Of a stretch of 64,000 nt of DNA, positions 12,091-26,033 are shown piece by piece. The position numbers were made by a program, and so were the translations under genes. Origin of the DNA: Hydractinia symbiolongicarpus. Its lineage: Eukaryota; Cnidaria; Hydrozoa; Anthoathecata; Hydractiniidae. The stretch is from contig NC_079876.1 of NCBI RefSeq assembly GCF_029227915.1, forward strand, positions 30,417,828 through 30,481,827, written 5' to 3'. Below the pieces are notes generated by a model. It was not told the origin of the DNA. It did not search any database and was given only the letters and a program-made list of their open reading frames with translations. Position 1 is the stretch's first letter, and each line of letters opens with the position of its first letter.

Positions 12091-15000
12091 TAATATAGAA
12101 TACAAAGTTTGTACAAGGCTTTTTCCTAAATTTGCTGGAACATACCGTTACATTTTACTTAAGATGCTCGGTTTTTTATAACAAAAGGATACATTCAACA
12201 GACACTAACTCCTCGACCTATTTTTTTGTTGTGCTGCCAAATAAATGACATGGTCTGTGCCCTTACGACCGCACTTTTGACTTCAGACATGTACGAAACC
12301 ATATTTGGGTCTGAAAAAAAACAAATGGGAAGATTCATAATTTTCTTTATATAAATAAGTAAATCATGACAACACATCAGGCCTGAGAAAGTTTAGGAGG
12401 TGAAACACAGTCCCAATTCTGGTTCTATCTTTATAAGTCTCTCATGCTATGGACCTCACAAAATTCGAAGTCTATAAAACTAAAACTAAAGTATCGTCAT
12501 AAACAGAAGTTAAAGCTTACCTCCAACTTTTTTGAATACCTTTTTCTAAGTGAGAGGTAAACTTTAGAACTTTAGAACCAACAATAAGTACTTTCATTTA
12601 TATCATTATATTTCGATCTATGATTTGATCATCTTCAGATCAAAAATACAAAAAACAAATTTAAATTAAAAATCCATTACAAAATATATTCATGGAGTAT
12701 CGTCAATCTCTGGCCTAAAATTACAAATTGTAATTGTAATTTCTGGTCTGAAATTGCAAACACACGCACGTGAAACCTATCCGCAACAAACCAGTTTACA
12801 ATAATTTTTATTGTTCTAAAAATCAATGTTCCACAAAGCATACAAACTGCAAAAGATTATCGCCTTCCTTTATCAGACACGCCATCAGCTATATTACAGA
12901 CTAACCACCTACTACCATCCATCCTGCAACATATCAACAATAGAATGGATAACGATGTACTAAAATTTCTTTTAAATCAAATAAACATCGTCGATGTGTT
13001 ATTATTTTGTAGTATTGACAATTTTAGTTAACAATAGCCTTAAACTTATTAATTTTTTACCCCTTTTCTTCGTAATACCTGCCCACTCTGATAATCATCT
13101 CTGACGAATAAGGCTCCGGAGGCTTAATCGAATATTTAGGTTATGGAAAATCCTTACCTTTTCAATTATTATAGTCGGACGGCTAAAGGTTGGTAGAACA
13201 AAAGTACCATCTCACTACAAAAAGATTTTTTTGTTACAAAATTCACTGCAGTGTGTTATTGACACGCTTATATTGTTAACGTTTCACCCAATGGGTGAAT
13301 GAAGCTTTAACGTGCTTTCAATTTGTTCAATTTCCTTATGATTAGCCTTTTTAGGCTATTTTTCTCTTTAACTTCAAATCCTTTGTTTTCACTTCTCGAA
13401 AGTCATGTGATTAATTGGCAAGGCATCTTTATTAGCTTCTGTCGTCAATTTTGACTATGGACATCCTGATGAGTATAGGAGAATGTTCTCCATAGCTGTA
13501 ACTATAGCAAACTTTTTATTGCATATATTGACCATCAGTAATTGTTATGACACAGGTCTGACCTTTACGTGATGATGGTGTAAACACGATGGAATGTGTG
13601 CGCCATGTCAAAACCTAAACCAAGTACTCAGTATCTAAACAACTTGGATAAGTAATGTATCTCTGTATTTTTATTACCCGTCGTTTGTGAGTTCAGATTG
13701 GTAACCGAGTCGAACGATACACCACATGGTGAAATATCTACGACGGGGGTCTAAGCACAGGGAATTCATAGATTTTTCCACGGTCTACTAACTGGTCTGT
13801 ATGTAAAACAAAGATGGTAGCTGCGTGTAGCGACGGACGAATTTCCGGCCATACGACTAACGAACAAAAAAATAACGTATGTTTTCCATCAAAAACCTAA
13901 CTTGTACTTTACTTTGAGTGAGAAATAAGGTTAAATAAACGTTTCCTGTGTGCAACTTTCATGTTTTTCAATTTCACGTTTCCTTTTTTTTAAGCCCTTT
14001 TATTTCTGCTACCTCAATGTTAATATTGTTCAACTCGTTTTCACTTGGTCAATATCACTTTCTAGACTGAGCAGAGTTTCAAGTCTTTAATTAATTTTAT
14101 CTCAAATTCAATCTTATTTTTAACGGAAAGTTTGTAAAATGAAAAAATAAGTTCAACACAGAATGTTCGCAGCTCTCTAAAAGTAACGGACTTCATTAAA
14201 ACAATCTAAAAATATTTTTGTTTTTTTTAAAACCATTCCAGCCTATATACTGGCTTCTTGTACGAAGGTGTTAAATAAAATCTTTGTTTTTCTTTGTTAT
14301 AGATTCTTCTTTTGTTCAATGAAATAAAAAGAAAAAAAAACTTTCTTGTTCAAAAAACATATAGGCTATATATAATATATGTGGACAGAGACTTCTTATA
14401 AACAGGAAAATTTTGAAACTTTTTGATGAAAGTTAAATAACATTAAATATTGGAAACAAGAAGAATATATGTAGCGAGCTACCTTTAACCCAACTTGCAT
14501 TGGACTGCTGTTATTTTTGGAAAGAAGATATGAGATAATCTTAATTGATTATACAATGTGTTTATATCGATATCCTAAAATAAATTTGGGTTTATTTTAT
14601 GAATGTTACTTTTATTTAGCCGCGATACTTGATGATCTGATGATAGCTAAATATTTAGTGTTCATTTTTAAAGTTATGCCAGTTATATGCATTTAATACT
14701 GTAAGGTTGTATGACATGGAAAAGTCGAAGATAAAATATAATTTTTTAGTATTTAACTTAAGTTAGGCAAAATTAAAACAACTCGTGCACATATTGCTTT
14801 ATAATAATCAGGATTGTAAGAAATATAAGGGTCAAATCTTCAGAAATTGAACGAAGTTAAGAAATTAAAAATTTTTTTTTTTTTATTTTTTTATTAATTA
14901 CATTAAAATCCGTTTATTGACAGTTTATTTGCTAACATATTTTTCACAATACACCTTCTTTGGAGATGTTATGGAAGAAAAAATCGGTTTTAATTTAGAA

Positions 15001-17252
15001 TTGGTTTTTGATCATTCTGGGCTTAGAATTTTCAGTTCTTCAGAATCTTCGAGACTCGAATTGAAAGCACAATCCTTGATAAAATAAATTGTAATGAATT
15101 GTTTTTTTGAGTAAGACAATATATGTGAAGGAAGTCTCATATTGAGAACTGAGGCATTGATTTAATGAAAATTTTTGCAATTTTGCTGCTATTTTTTTTG
15201 CTCTTTGGTGATGTTGTGAGAACAAAAAACCTCTATTGGAAAAAATCAAAATAACTTTTCACGGGAACATTCAACCTGTGTTTTTGTCAGCTTTTTGCAT
15301 ATTATTTTCATGAAAATATGGTGCCGATAGAGGTGAAACAAAAACAGCAAGAACTTTTGAAATAAAATTCAACACAATGTGTGTTTTTCGCTCATTATTT
15401 TTTTAAATCAATTAATATTATTATCAATTGTTTTTCTTCATTTTGACACTTTTTGAACAGTTTTGAAATAATAACAGTTTTAAAAACAGAAAAACACACT
15501 TGAAGGCGTGATAATTCTACCCAGCATTTGTTGTTGTTGTTTTTTCAAAACATTAATTTTCTACAGTTCAAAATTTTGTGTCCAAAATTCACATTACTTG
15601 CAAAGATTGTAGAAATTTTGCTACTAATTTATTTTCTTCTAAGAATTCAAAAATTGAAAGAAAACGTTCTTTGAAGAATTTCATGTCAGCTCTTCATCTT
15701 GTTAACCAGACAGACTTCCCAAGCAGAAGAAACAATAATTTTAAAAAATCAAATAGATTAAACTTTGATCATTTATAATTCAGTTAAGCAAAAACCAATG
15801 TAAATAAAATGTTTCTTTCCAGCTGTTGTTACATACTTCATTTTGTTTTTATTCTTCATTATCACTTTATTAATTCACATACTTCCTTCTACCACTAAAT
15901 CAAAATAGCAAAATCCTCACCAAATGATCGAAATTCATATTCAAAGTGCGATGTAAAGAAGATCACATGGTCTCTCATCTTGGCCTGCCTGAAAAAAACA
16001 AATAAAAGTTTGCGGCCATTTTGAACTTCAATAAATATTAAACAAATTAAAGAAAATCAATAAAGATTTAATTTTTTCATTTTCGATTTTTATTCATTGT
16101 TTGTTTTGCCACGTTTTAAAAACATTCTTTTTATTTTTGAAAAATAAACATAAAAATTCGTACTTTAAGGAAGATAAAGAAGGGGAGTAGAAGTGTTGTT
16201 GTTAACTTGAAGAATTGTATACATGAGTTTATATATTCTAAATACTTCACTAGATGTAAGTTTAGCTAAAATCAGCAGTAAATGGTACTTTACAGCCGAA
16301 CGCAAAGCATAGTAGATATTTTATTTTGTAATCAATGGATCAATGCTCCCATGGGAGTGTGGCATTCAAAGAACAAGAGAAAGAAGCTTAAAAAACAGTA
16401 ATTCTTTTTTTTTATTCATTACTATTTTGTATTTGTTTGTATACTTATTAATTATTTTTAAGGAAATGTCAGGAAATTTCCTGGAAATGTTTCCAGAAAA
16501 TGTCAATTTGAACTGATAAATGTTCGGATTGCCAGATGTTAATAATGGCATAGTTTTGTTTGAAATGTATCCAAGTTTTTTAATTTAAACAGACAATAGC
16601 TGAGATAATAGCTACTTTGTCAACCCTTGGAAAATTAGACATTGCTCAAAATCATAGTAAATTGTGTCAAATACATGATGCTCTGAAATACAACTTTATC
16701 ATATTTCGTGCGTAAAAAAATACACAACGTGTACTCTTCATTATAACATTTTGACCACGTTTTGCCACAATCCGTTTTCCCCGACTTCTGTGATTTTAAT
16801 ACGAATTATTAAAACAAATGAGGGAAGGTTTTCAGTGGTCATGCTTCTTTATAAGAACTAAGTTTACATCAGAGTTTAGGTTAAGAATGATTAAAAGCGT
16901 AAAAAACGCAAATTAAGCTATTTAATTTTGCAAGCTGTGGCAGCTCTTTGGGTAGTTTCTATATCACTTCCCCCTCACCCCCCCCCCCATCAATCCCCAA
17001 TCCCCCTACCCTACCCTAACAATTTATCTTCCTACAGTGGTGAATCCAATACTGTAGCTATTACGCTAATTATGTAAGCAGCGTAATAGCGTAATCACCG
17101 CTTTAATTTTTAAACTTGAAAGTGTTATAGTCTCAGCATATAGCTTACTTAGTCTTTATTGAAGGTCTAATGTCATCCTAAATGTTTCTAGCTATAAAAT
17201 ATAGATACTTAGCTAATATAAAAAAAAATGTAATACTTATCCGCCTAAATTT

Positions 17253-17427
17253 TTGTTGTTACGGGCCAACATTTACTGTAATTGAGTAATACAATAACAA
17301 CATTATCTCTGTCGTAACAAAAGAAGGCTTCCTTATCCTTCTCTTTCTTCATACTTCCTCTCTTTATTTGTGTATAACTTGCTTTCTCAGCATAAAAGAC
17401 ATACCATTATTCTTTTTTTTAACGTCA
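17253..17427. repeat. Dispersed 170-bp direct repeat, copy 1
   Basis: Nearly identical to 19060-19232 from GTTGTTA(C/A)GGGCC to CATACCATTATTC plus a T run, with only a handful of substitutions. It is not present elsewhere in the window. Confidence 0.9.
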
Positions 17428-19059
17428 TGTTTAGCACGTAATTGAAATCAATATATACGACACGACGACATTTATGTTTTGCGTCATAATTACCCTTATC
17501 AACTAAATACATAAAAAGTTCGCGTATAATTACCAATCAATGCTGAATAGAGAAAGCTGTCTTTTATACAGTCTGTCTAGATTTTATGTCGAGAGGGTTT
17601 GATTGACATGCGAACTGCAATAAAACCCTTTTATTATGACATCATTCGCTTACTTTTCGAACTAAAAACTAAAAATACAAAATGGGTTAAAATGGGTTGA
17701 TATGACAATTTCTGAAATATCAACTGAAATACGAAAATCTTACTGGTTCCAAAGGCTTTTTCCTGTCATCGAAACATGGCTATCATCCATGATCTGTTAG
17801 TTGATATGTTTTGCTAATGTACTGACGTTGTCATAGTCACGAAAAATCACGTATTGTAATCGAAACTAATGACGTTTGCAAAAAGATTTCATCCAATTAG
17901 TGTAGACAAGTTCTCTTGCTGTTAAATGCACTAATCTCTTGCTATTAACTCTTTGTTAATTGTCTCATATTTCTAAGTAACCAGAAATTAAAGCTTACCT
18001 TCCGTGATTGCAAGGTTTTTTCATACGAAAGAGCTTTAACAATTGTCTATGAATCTATTTACCATTGAGCAAAATCATTCTTGGTTCCCGTCGGCCTCAA
18101 AAGTTATGCCCTAGGGCTTGAAAAGTATGACATCATAGGTTAGACGATGAGGAACAACTGCTGGTATAAGTGATAATCAGGATAACTAAGTATTAATATT
18201 CATATAAATATGCTTAAATATCAAACTGGATAGGTAAGAACATATTTACATCCCCACAAAGCTTGATAAATCCGTAAAATCCTCATTTATTTTAAATACA
18301 TGACGATACTTAATACACAAGTGATTAATCCTTCAAATGACATTTGATCGAGTCTGATGGAGACCTTCAATAAGGTGGTCGAGATATTACTAAAAGAAGA
18401 ACAAAAGTGCTGAACGACCATGTAGCTATATGTTTTTTAAATCAATACGCAAGTATTAAATAGCATAATTATCAAAACGTTTTAGGCAAGAATCTTGAGT
18501 TTCACAAAAAATAAAAAGATTCCATATGAATTACCTTGTTTTTTCACGAAAAGTAAGCTTTGAATACAAATTCTAATTTAAATATTTTGTATATAATGGT
18601 AAGGATAGCCTAAGCAATAGAAGGAAAAAGAAGACATCCGAAAACACAAGCCTTCTTTCCTTTTGTAACTGGGTGAGTTTTCACTAAGATTTAGCGCATA
18701 AAAGATCATGTTTGATTCATTGGACCAAATTTAGCCTCAAATGTTTTTTCTACATCCGTTTGTTTTCTGAATAAGTTAACTGTTGGTGTTAACAATTGCA
18801 AAAATATGATTTTTTAGTTTCGGAAATGAGTTTGCACGAAGAGGCTGTCTCGTACTGCAATGGGGTATACAGCCTGGAAGCTAGTTCTATGACAACTTAT
18901 GTCTGTGTGTGCTTGTTCACTAAGACACTATAGTACTCTTCATTGAGCAGTGCAATATTTTTGTCTCTATCGAACATGATGTTTGTATATTTTGTTTACT
19001 AACAATCACATGGAAATTACACCGTAGTGGGCATGCAACATTGGTATGTAGTTAATATG

Positions 19060-19232
19060 TTGTTAAGGGCCGACATTTACTGTAATTGAGTAATACAATA
19101 ACAACATTATCTCTGTCGTAACAAAAGAAGGCTCCCTTATCCTTCTCTTTCTTCGTACTTCCTCTTTTTATTTGTGTATAACTTGCTTTCTCAGCATAAA
19201 AGGCATACCATTATTCTTTTTTTTTTAACGTT
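19060..19232. repeat. Dispersed 170-bp direct repeat, copy 2
   Basis: Same orientation as copy 1, 1.8 kb apart. No inverted ends or target duplications found, so the element type is unknown. The poly-T end suggests a retroposed sequence or the end of a larger element. Confidence 0.9.
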
Positions 19233-20649
19233 ACGTCAATATTAATAAAATTGTACATTTTTCCTCGTTAATTCAACGTTGAATCAACTTTGGGTCATTA
19301 TTTGGTACTTTTTTTTATTCTTTTTGTTACAAGCACGCCTGCATAATAATGCCAAGGGGCACAAGCCCCAAATGGAACGTTCTGATTGCGTTTTAAGTTG
19401 ACCCGTAATATCAGAACGGTAACACAATGTTTTGTAAACATAACAAATTTTTCTCTTTGTTTGAAAAAGCAACGACAAAGTTTTACTGTTGAAATACGTT
19501 TGTCATATCAAGCTTAGATGGAGGAAGACCTGTCAGCGGGTAGCTACTTTAGACCTTTATAGCTACGTCAGCGTATACAAGCTAGCCACTTTGCTATTGT
19601 TGTCATGCCGTTTCTACGTATCTGCATCACACATGGATGGACGAAGGTTTGGAGCTTTCAGAATGTGCAGGTTATGAATATAGACAAAGATTATAAAAGA
19701 AAGCAAAACAAGAGAAACATCGTTAACTCGTTTGTTTTATATAAAACGCAGTCTTTTACTTGCTTCTCACACTAAGCTTGTTCCGTCCAAAGGAAATGAA
19801 ACCATGACAGACGTCTTGCAAAGTTATTTGAATACAATTTCCGATCGGTAAAGTCACGTGCCGTTTCAAACATCAAGTGGAGGCGTGGTTTCCACAAACT
19901 TGTATTACGATTAGTGTCCGAATTTCAGGGAGGGAATTTAACTACTGTCCAAATTTCATGTAAAAATTTTGAACTTGTCATGCTTTTTTACTTAAAATCC
20001 GTGTCGAACCAAATGTTACTGCTAGTTCTGGAGATTACTCTTAATGAATGCAGTCTAGATACAATTGAAAATATAAAAAATACCAGGAAGACTCAAGACA
20101 TAATAGCATTGTATATAAAATTGAAATTATAAAGTCAGATAAATAATACTTCAGCTCATATACACTGCGAAATGTTATATTTTGTTGAAAATGGATTCAG
20201 AAATCCTGATCTTTGCAAAGTTAGTTTGCTCTATTGTTGCACATGTGGAAACCAGCTAGTTTGTTATAGTTTTTATACAAAACGTTTCTGTCATCTGGTA
20301 GATGTTGTTGTCCTCAAAAAGAGTAAATCAATTTCTTGTTTGTTCTGTGATTAACTAAAGAAAAAAGAATTAGCTAATAACATGCAAGCTATTTACACTT
20401 CTAAATTGATGTAATTAGATAGAAAAACACAAATTTAATCGACTGTGTGGTATGGAAGAATAAAGTTTAACTAACGTTTCGTTTTAATAATTCATAAATA
20501 TCTCAAGTTACGGATGTTTGTTTAAAGACATATATTGACCATCAATAAGCTTGTACAAATACAGCTTAAATATCATTAAGAATCGATTCTTGATAGTGGG
20601 TATTTCAGTGCATTTATTTTTCATACTTTTTCTACTGCAATCCACTGAA

Positions 20650-20768
20650 ATGACAAACACGGGTGATATTCGACATGTTGAAATGATTCCGATTAAAACG
20701 AATACAGTGAGCTTTGATTCTACTGCAACAACTCCGACAGAAATCTGGGTCGAGATTAATTGTAAGAG
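20650..20768 (+). CDS. PDE4: Possible PDE4 alternative first exon
   Basis: ATG at 20650 encodes 39 residues (MTNTGDIRHVEMIPIKTNTV...) and ends AG|GTTTGT after 20768 in phase 2. The peptide has coding-like composition. The donor is weaker than the others, and a competing GTAAGA after 20761 would be phase 1. The frame is open upstream to 20551 without an ATG. Confidence 0.3.
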
Positions 20769-21110
20769 GTTTGTGAATATGTTTAAACTATGTTTACATT
20801 TACGGTTGATTTAAGGCCCTGTATTCATTAGAATAATCACGCTTATTATTTCATAGATAAGAATTTGTATCTTAAAAAAAATCTATTTCGCATCATCCCC
20901 CAAGTTGTTTCAGGTCGAAAAGCCATCATATGTTTTGTTTTGCTCGACACGTCTCTCAGATCTTACTCCAAACGTCGAATAAGAAAACTTGTTTCGTTTG
21001 CTAGGTCTAAAAGTCTAGCAAAAATATTTTGCACGTTTTTTTCTTTATTTCAATAATATTGGACTTTGAAGTCTTTCAATATAAGTAAACAAAAATTTCC
21101 TGAAGGTCAA

Positions 21111-21148
21111 ATGAGCACGGATGTTGTGTTAAGACGAATTCCCACCTG
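21111..21148 (+). CDS. PDE4: Possible PDE4 alternative first exon (very short)
   Basis: ATG at 21111 encodes MSTDVVLRRIPT and ends TG|GTGAGT after 21148, a strong donor in phase 2. The junction would read Cys-Phe. At 38 nt it could be chance; transcript evidence is needed. Confidence 0.35.
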
Positions 21149-21639
21149 GTGAGTAAATATTTTTTGTAAGACATTTAGTACTAAAACTTCTAGAAACTTC
21201 AGAATATTTTGGAACTGTAAAGTCTATGCTTTTATAATTCTTTTAAAACTATGAATCATTTTTTTCGTCGACTGCATATACTGTAATTGTACACGAAACA
21301 CATAAAACGAACAAAATTTAATGACAAAGATGTCCAAATATGGTGAGGTCAAATACATGCTTATCGCATCAAGATAGAGAATTGATGTTCGCACGACATA
21401 TGTGGTCCCATCTAGATTTATGGATCATCTGGTATTTTTTTTGCTTTTCCTTATGTGAGGTACTAAGAAGCAGCAACTACTACACTTGAAATGATAAACG
21501 CCAGTCAGCTGCCATATTAAATAAATTGTATTGTCATCAAATCAATTTCATATTATGTATGTAAACATTTCTGAAGTTCATAAATACGGTCAGAGACGCC
21601 ATATTGAAAAGCTTATTCAAGTGTTGTGTTCGCGCCAAA

Positions 21640-21804
21640 TTTTGGAAGGAAGGAGAGGGGAGGAGTGAGGCGAAATTTTAACGGAATCACTCGCTAGCTT
21701 CTTTCCTGAAGTAACCGTTCTTTGTGTAAAAGGAAATGTATTTAACATTATTTTTTACGTTTTTACAAAAGCCAGAGGGGAGGGGGAGGGGAGAGGGGGG
21801 ATGG
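21640..21804 (+). other. Two G-rich tracts, G-quadruplex potential
   Basis: GGAAGGAGAGGGGAGGAGTGAGG near 21642 and GAGGGGAGGGGGAGGGGAGA at about 21775, followed by GGGGGG. The second has at least four G-runs of four or more. They lie between candidate PDE4 first exons. Confidence 0.5.
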
Positions 21805-22086
21805 TCATTAAGTAACTAATACTAGCCTTTAAGACCGCATTATTATAATTTAGTTTTAAACACAGCAAAAGTCACAGAATGAATATTTTACTGCGATCAT
21901 CAACTTGTCTTTCCCTCATGAACTTTATTATAAAGATATTGATGCGCTATGCAGGAAATTCTCTTATTGTTCAAAAAAATGTCAAATATTTCTTGAATCC
22001 TTACCTACAAAACAAGAGATTAACACTGATTAGTGGAAAGAAGGGTGACACATGCAAACAAAATATCTGCAGTAACAACATTATTA

Positions 22087-22123
22087 CAATGTTTTTCCAC
22101 AATAGTATTGTGGAAAAACATTG
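22087..22123. repeat. Perfect palindrome with 18-bp arms and 1-nt centre
   Basis: CAATGTTTTTCCACAATA (22087-22104) is followed by G and its exact reverse complement (22106-22123). It would form a cruciform or a long RNA hairpin. Confidence 0.9.
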
Positions 22124-23083
22124 CCAGTGATGATTCACGCAGCTTTCAGATCATCATAGTTCATGCGTCGTGAACTTCATGACACTATCATTGACCTCAC
22201 AAACTTGTATTTTGGACAAATAAATTATTGCTGTGAAAACATTCTTGTGTGGTCTCGCCCTAAACCTGAAATTGGAACTTCAAATTATGAATTAGCAGAA
22301 GAGAGAAGTAAAATAGCTGCAACATTTTAGGGATAAGATAGACTTAACAATTCATTCAAGACTTAAAGTCTGTCATCTAGAGCTCCTAGAAAAGGGCATC
22401 ATGTTGTTGTGGTGTTGGTATCGTGCTGTTGTCCTCTAGTTTTTGTTTCACTGTCGTTTTTTGCTTACTTAAAGCAGTTTTGCATATTCTTCGATTGCAT
22501 TTTGTATTGAAACACCCTCAGGAACTCCCCGTCTTGTTTTGATGTTGTGTGTATTTCTTTGAATTGATGCTGTGGCTAGTTTTGTTACCATGCACTCATC
22601 TACAATTTCCTTCGAAAGCGAAAACATACGTAAAGTTGTTGTATTCTCTCAGGCAACACGATTTCACATGTTCTTACTAAGTAAAAGCGAACAGCATTTA
22701 TCAGCAGATCCCATACCTGCACATAATGCATTGTGGTAAATGTAATAGTTAATTAAATATATACATGCTTGGATTATAATTATTAAGAATGATATAATTG
22801 CATTCTTCTCCACATTATGACTCATTTAAAAGCGTCGTTAACGTAAAAATATTTCAAATTTTTCGTTATCCTGAACGGATATCATTTCCCAAGAATTAAC
22901 TTTATCCTTTCTTCTCTGTTGCAACACATTCCTCATTCCAGTCAAAGACTGGTTTATTGGCATATCTATTTTTTTTCTTCACGATTAGACCAAGTAACTT
23001 CTAACCCTTCAGTTTTACAGTGGCAGCATATGACGGCTTCGAAAAGCAACTTTTTCCTCTGAAATTGATCCTGTCGTCTTTTC

Positions 23084-23270
23084 TGACGTCAAAATGTTCA
23101 TAGGGAATTTTTTTTGATTTGAGGTTAATTTGCTTTAATCACGTGCCTGTCGTATTCTTTTGTTATTCAGCCGTGTAGCCAACTGCGTCATAGCGTGTAA
23201 TATCCTTAGTTTTCCAAACTGTACTTTGTATTAGAAAAAGGTAAAGCAAAGCAGTATAGTGATGACGTCA
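23084..23270. promoter_or_regulatory. Pair of full CREs (23084-23091 and 23263-23270) in the PDE4 5' region
   Basis: Two exact TGACGTCA sites 179 bp apart. They precede the weak first-exon candidate at 23381. cAMP induction of PDE4 promoters through CREB is known in vertebrates; here it is inference. Confidence 0.5.
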
Positions 23271-23380
23271 GTAAAGGTATTTGTAATTTTAAAAACAAGA
23301 CGTTTTAATTTCTCACCCTTCTCAGCGTTTTATGGTTATGTAACACATGACACGAATTATTGTGTTCTCGTAATTGTGTT

Positions 23381-23421
23381 ATGAAATACTGGAAGATGCA
23401 AAACTCCACCAAAGAAGTAAG
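23381..23421 (+). CDS. PDE4: Weak candidate PDE4 first exon beside CRE sites
   Basis: ATG at 23381 encodes MKYWKMQNSTKEV and ends AG|GTGGGT after 23421 in phase 2. It starts 110 bp downstream of the CRE at 23263. The stretch is short and the donor only fair, so it is listed as a possibility. Confidence 0.22.
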
Positions 23422-24143
23422 GTGGGTTTTAGTAACACTATCCGTCTTTTACGTGACACGCCCTCTCCCCCCTCCCCCCACGCCTTTCTTTCTAGGAAAA
23501 GAATCCCTACTCGCAAGCAATCGATGGAAATTCAACCGGCAGAAAAATTCAAGTAAATTCGCCCTTCTCTACTCAACTACCATCGAGGTTTTATGTAACA
23601 AATTTAGTTGGTAAGGCATCCTCATGAGAAGCTTCTCTGCTCATACACACACACACGCACATAAATCTAAGCATAAAACAGACTAGCTCGTTTCACCTCT
23701 TATTTGTTGCGTATATTATATTCCATTTTAGCTCGTAAATGTTCATATTGTTCATAATGCTTAACACAAGAAAAAATTCCCCTTTTTTGCTGCGAACGCA
23801 AAAAGAACCCTTTTTCTCATTTAAAAAAAACATAACGTTGAAAGGTCGTCAATGTCTCCAATTGTTATTGTTTTTGCCAATGTAGACATATTTTTTGTTG
23901 TGCCAGCTTTTCCCAACTTGTAAAAACATATTTATTTTGTTTGTTGTCTTTTATTAATGAACGCTAAGTTATTATGTTGAAACGACTTCGTCAATTGGAT
24001 TGCTCTTCATCGCAGAGTCATTATGTCATTAAAGTACTTCACGAGTACTTAAACTTTTAATGACCTCTATGGAGAGAATTGGATAGGAAGCTATGCAGTT
24101 TGCTTGACACATCGAACAGGCACGATAATAAAAACAACATCAA

Positions 24144-24151
24144 TGACGTCA
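24144..24151. promoter_or_regulatory. Full CRE upstream of a candidate PDE4 first exon
   Basis: Exact TGACGTCA 338 bp upstream of the ATG at 24489. It is the third site within 1.1 kb. Confidence 0.5.
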
Positions 24152-24488
24152 AACATAAAGGTTATACAGTGACGAAAACGCTTTTAAAACAATAAAAATG
24201 CGATTCTAGCACTTCTTCTTAGAATTACTTTTCTATTAAAGACATTTTATCCAAATCATTTAATCTAATTGTGCAAGACACACCACAGAAGGTGCTCAAT
24301 CATAATCTTTCATAATAATAAACGGATTTGATTGGTGTAAATAAAACGACTAGGATATTTAATTGGCTCTTGAATAATACTGTAATATTTAATATATTTT
24401 GTGAAACATTCACAGCGTGGTTAAAAACTAGAAGAAAGGGAAATAATAACGTGAAGTTTAAGAGAGGATATAAGGTAGATTGTCAAGC

Positions 24489-24565
24489 ATGGTGATGATG
24501 GACAATCTTTTTGAAGAATTTCTTCAAAAAATTAAGATGCTTGCGTTCATTAAAGGTCAAGATGA
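24489..24565 (+). CDS. PDE4: Candidate PDE4 alternative first exon with helical, hydrophobic N-terminus
   Basis: ATG at 24489 encodes 25 residues beginning MVMMDNLFEEFLQKIKMLAF and ends GA|GTAAGT after 24565 in phase 2. The split codon completes to Asp before the Phe of the shared exon. The pattern of Leu, Phe and Ile against Glu, Gln and Lys suggests an amphipathic helix, which could target membrane or a partner as unique N-termini do in mammalian PDE4 isoforms. A full CRE lies 340 bp upstream, at 24144. Confidence 0.5.
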
Positions 24566-26033
24566 GTAAGTAACTGGTTGGCTTCTATACGCTATTCTCT
24601 TTTTCTCTTACAAATTGTGCAACAAAAGACCTTCTTTTATGTGTGGCATTAATATACAGCGTTATGTTATAGGAAAAATACCTAATATGTTGAGAGCCTG
24701 ATATTCGGTTTTGTCGTTCTTTCTTTTCATTTTTCTACAGAGAATGAAATTTTTATCCTCAACTCCCTGCAAAAATAAGGCAATATTACTCAACCCACTA
24801 AACCTACTGAAGATATATTTAATTTGTATGTTTCGTTAAAAGCAATAAAAGAACAACAAAACTCAGGCTCGAAAAACTCTAAGTAAGAATTGAAGCCAAG
24901 TGAGATCCGACCTTAACTATCACGTTAACGCTAGTACGGTTTTGGTATGTCATATGTCAAAAATGACCTTATTATACAGCATGTTGATTGTGAACTTTTC
25001 ACATGTTTACTTTCTCACGTGGTTTCGGCTCACAAATATAACATATGCTTTCTTTTACTGACTGCTGTTTGACAGCTGTACATGAAATTAAATTGTTTCA
25101 CTAATTATGCTCAATATATAAGTAATTGGTTTTTATCAGATAAGCTGACACGGGCGTAGGATATTCAGCGTTGTATACAATGACGGTCATAGAAAAGAAA
25201 TTTTAAACCAAGAAGTAAGGAAAAAAATATATTGAAATAAAATAATATTAATAATTATTACGTCCTGTAATTAAAATTTCACTGTTATCCTACTAAGTGA
25301 CTCGTTCTTTGCAATGTATTCACAGGAAATTATAATAATACGCCAGGATAATTTTTACTAAGTTATGTATAAAGCTAATTATATTTCCATATATTTTCTT
25401 TCCTGTCTTTTATTTTTTCCGTTAAAGATACGGACATCATTAGGAAATGTAACAAACAACTTTGTTGGATAATTCGTTCATGATTGGCCTTGTCAAATAA
25501 TTTTCTTGCACGCTACAGTCCTACTAAGAAAAGTGTTTGAAGTACAGAAATATTTCCTATTGTGCGGGTTTAAAACTAATAGGAGACAAACTCCCTTCAT
25601 CCAGGTCCTGTCATATTTTTTTAAAGTTTTATTTGATATGAACTTGTCGAATCTTATTGTGTCGATATATTTATTTGTCTACGAAAAGCAGGGGACTGCT
25701 TGTGGAAAAAACAAAACAGAAATAGCTCCGCCCAAACATTGTCTTTGTAAGTAACAAAGGTTTTGTGATAAAAAAACACATTTATGAGTGGCAACTTTTG
25801 CACTTCATGCGTCCTCCTTCCATTCTCTACCCCAGAGCTCCTCAAGATAAACCTGAGGTTATAATCTCAAAGAGCTCTGAGGACGAGAATGTTCTCCTTC
25901 CTATTTCATATACTCGCTTATTTTTCTTCAATATAAATGAGATAGAAAAGATATGTAACAACAAAACATAAAGATGTCTGATAAAAAAATCATTTGGAAA
26001 AGTTTCAATTAAAATTAATTTATACCTCGTAAA

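Larger units (their letters stand above)
12091..20649. other. Noncoding; probably PDE4 intron or 5' region
   Basis: No supported exon. Contains the 170-bp repeat pair, poly-C at 16976 and a 10-bp hairpin (CTATTACGCT / AGCGTAATAG) near 17058-17092. Confidence 0.55.
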
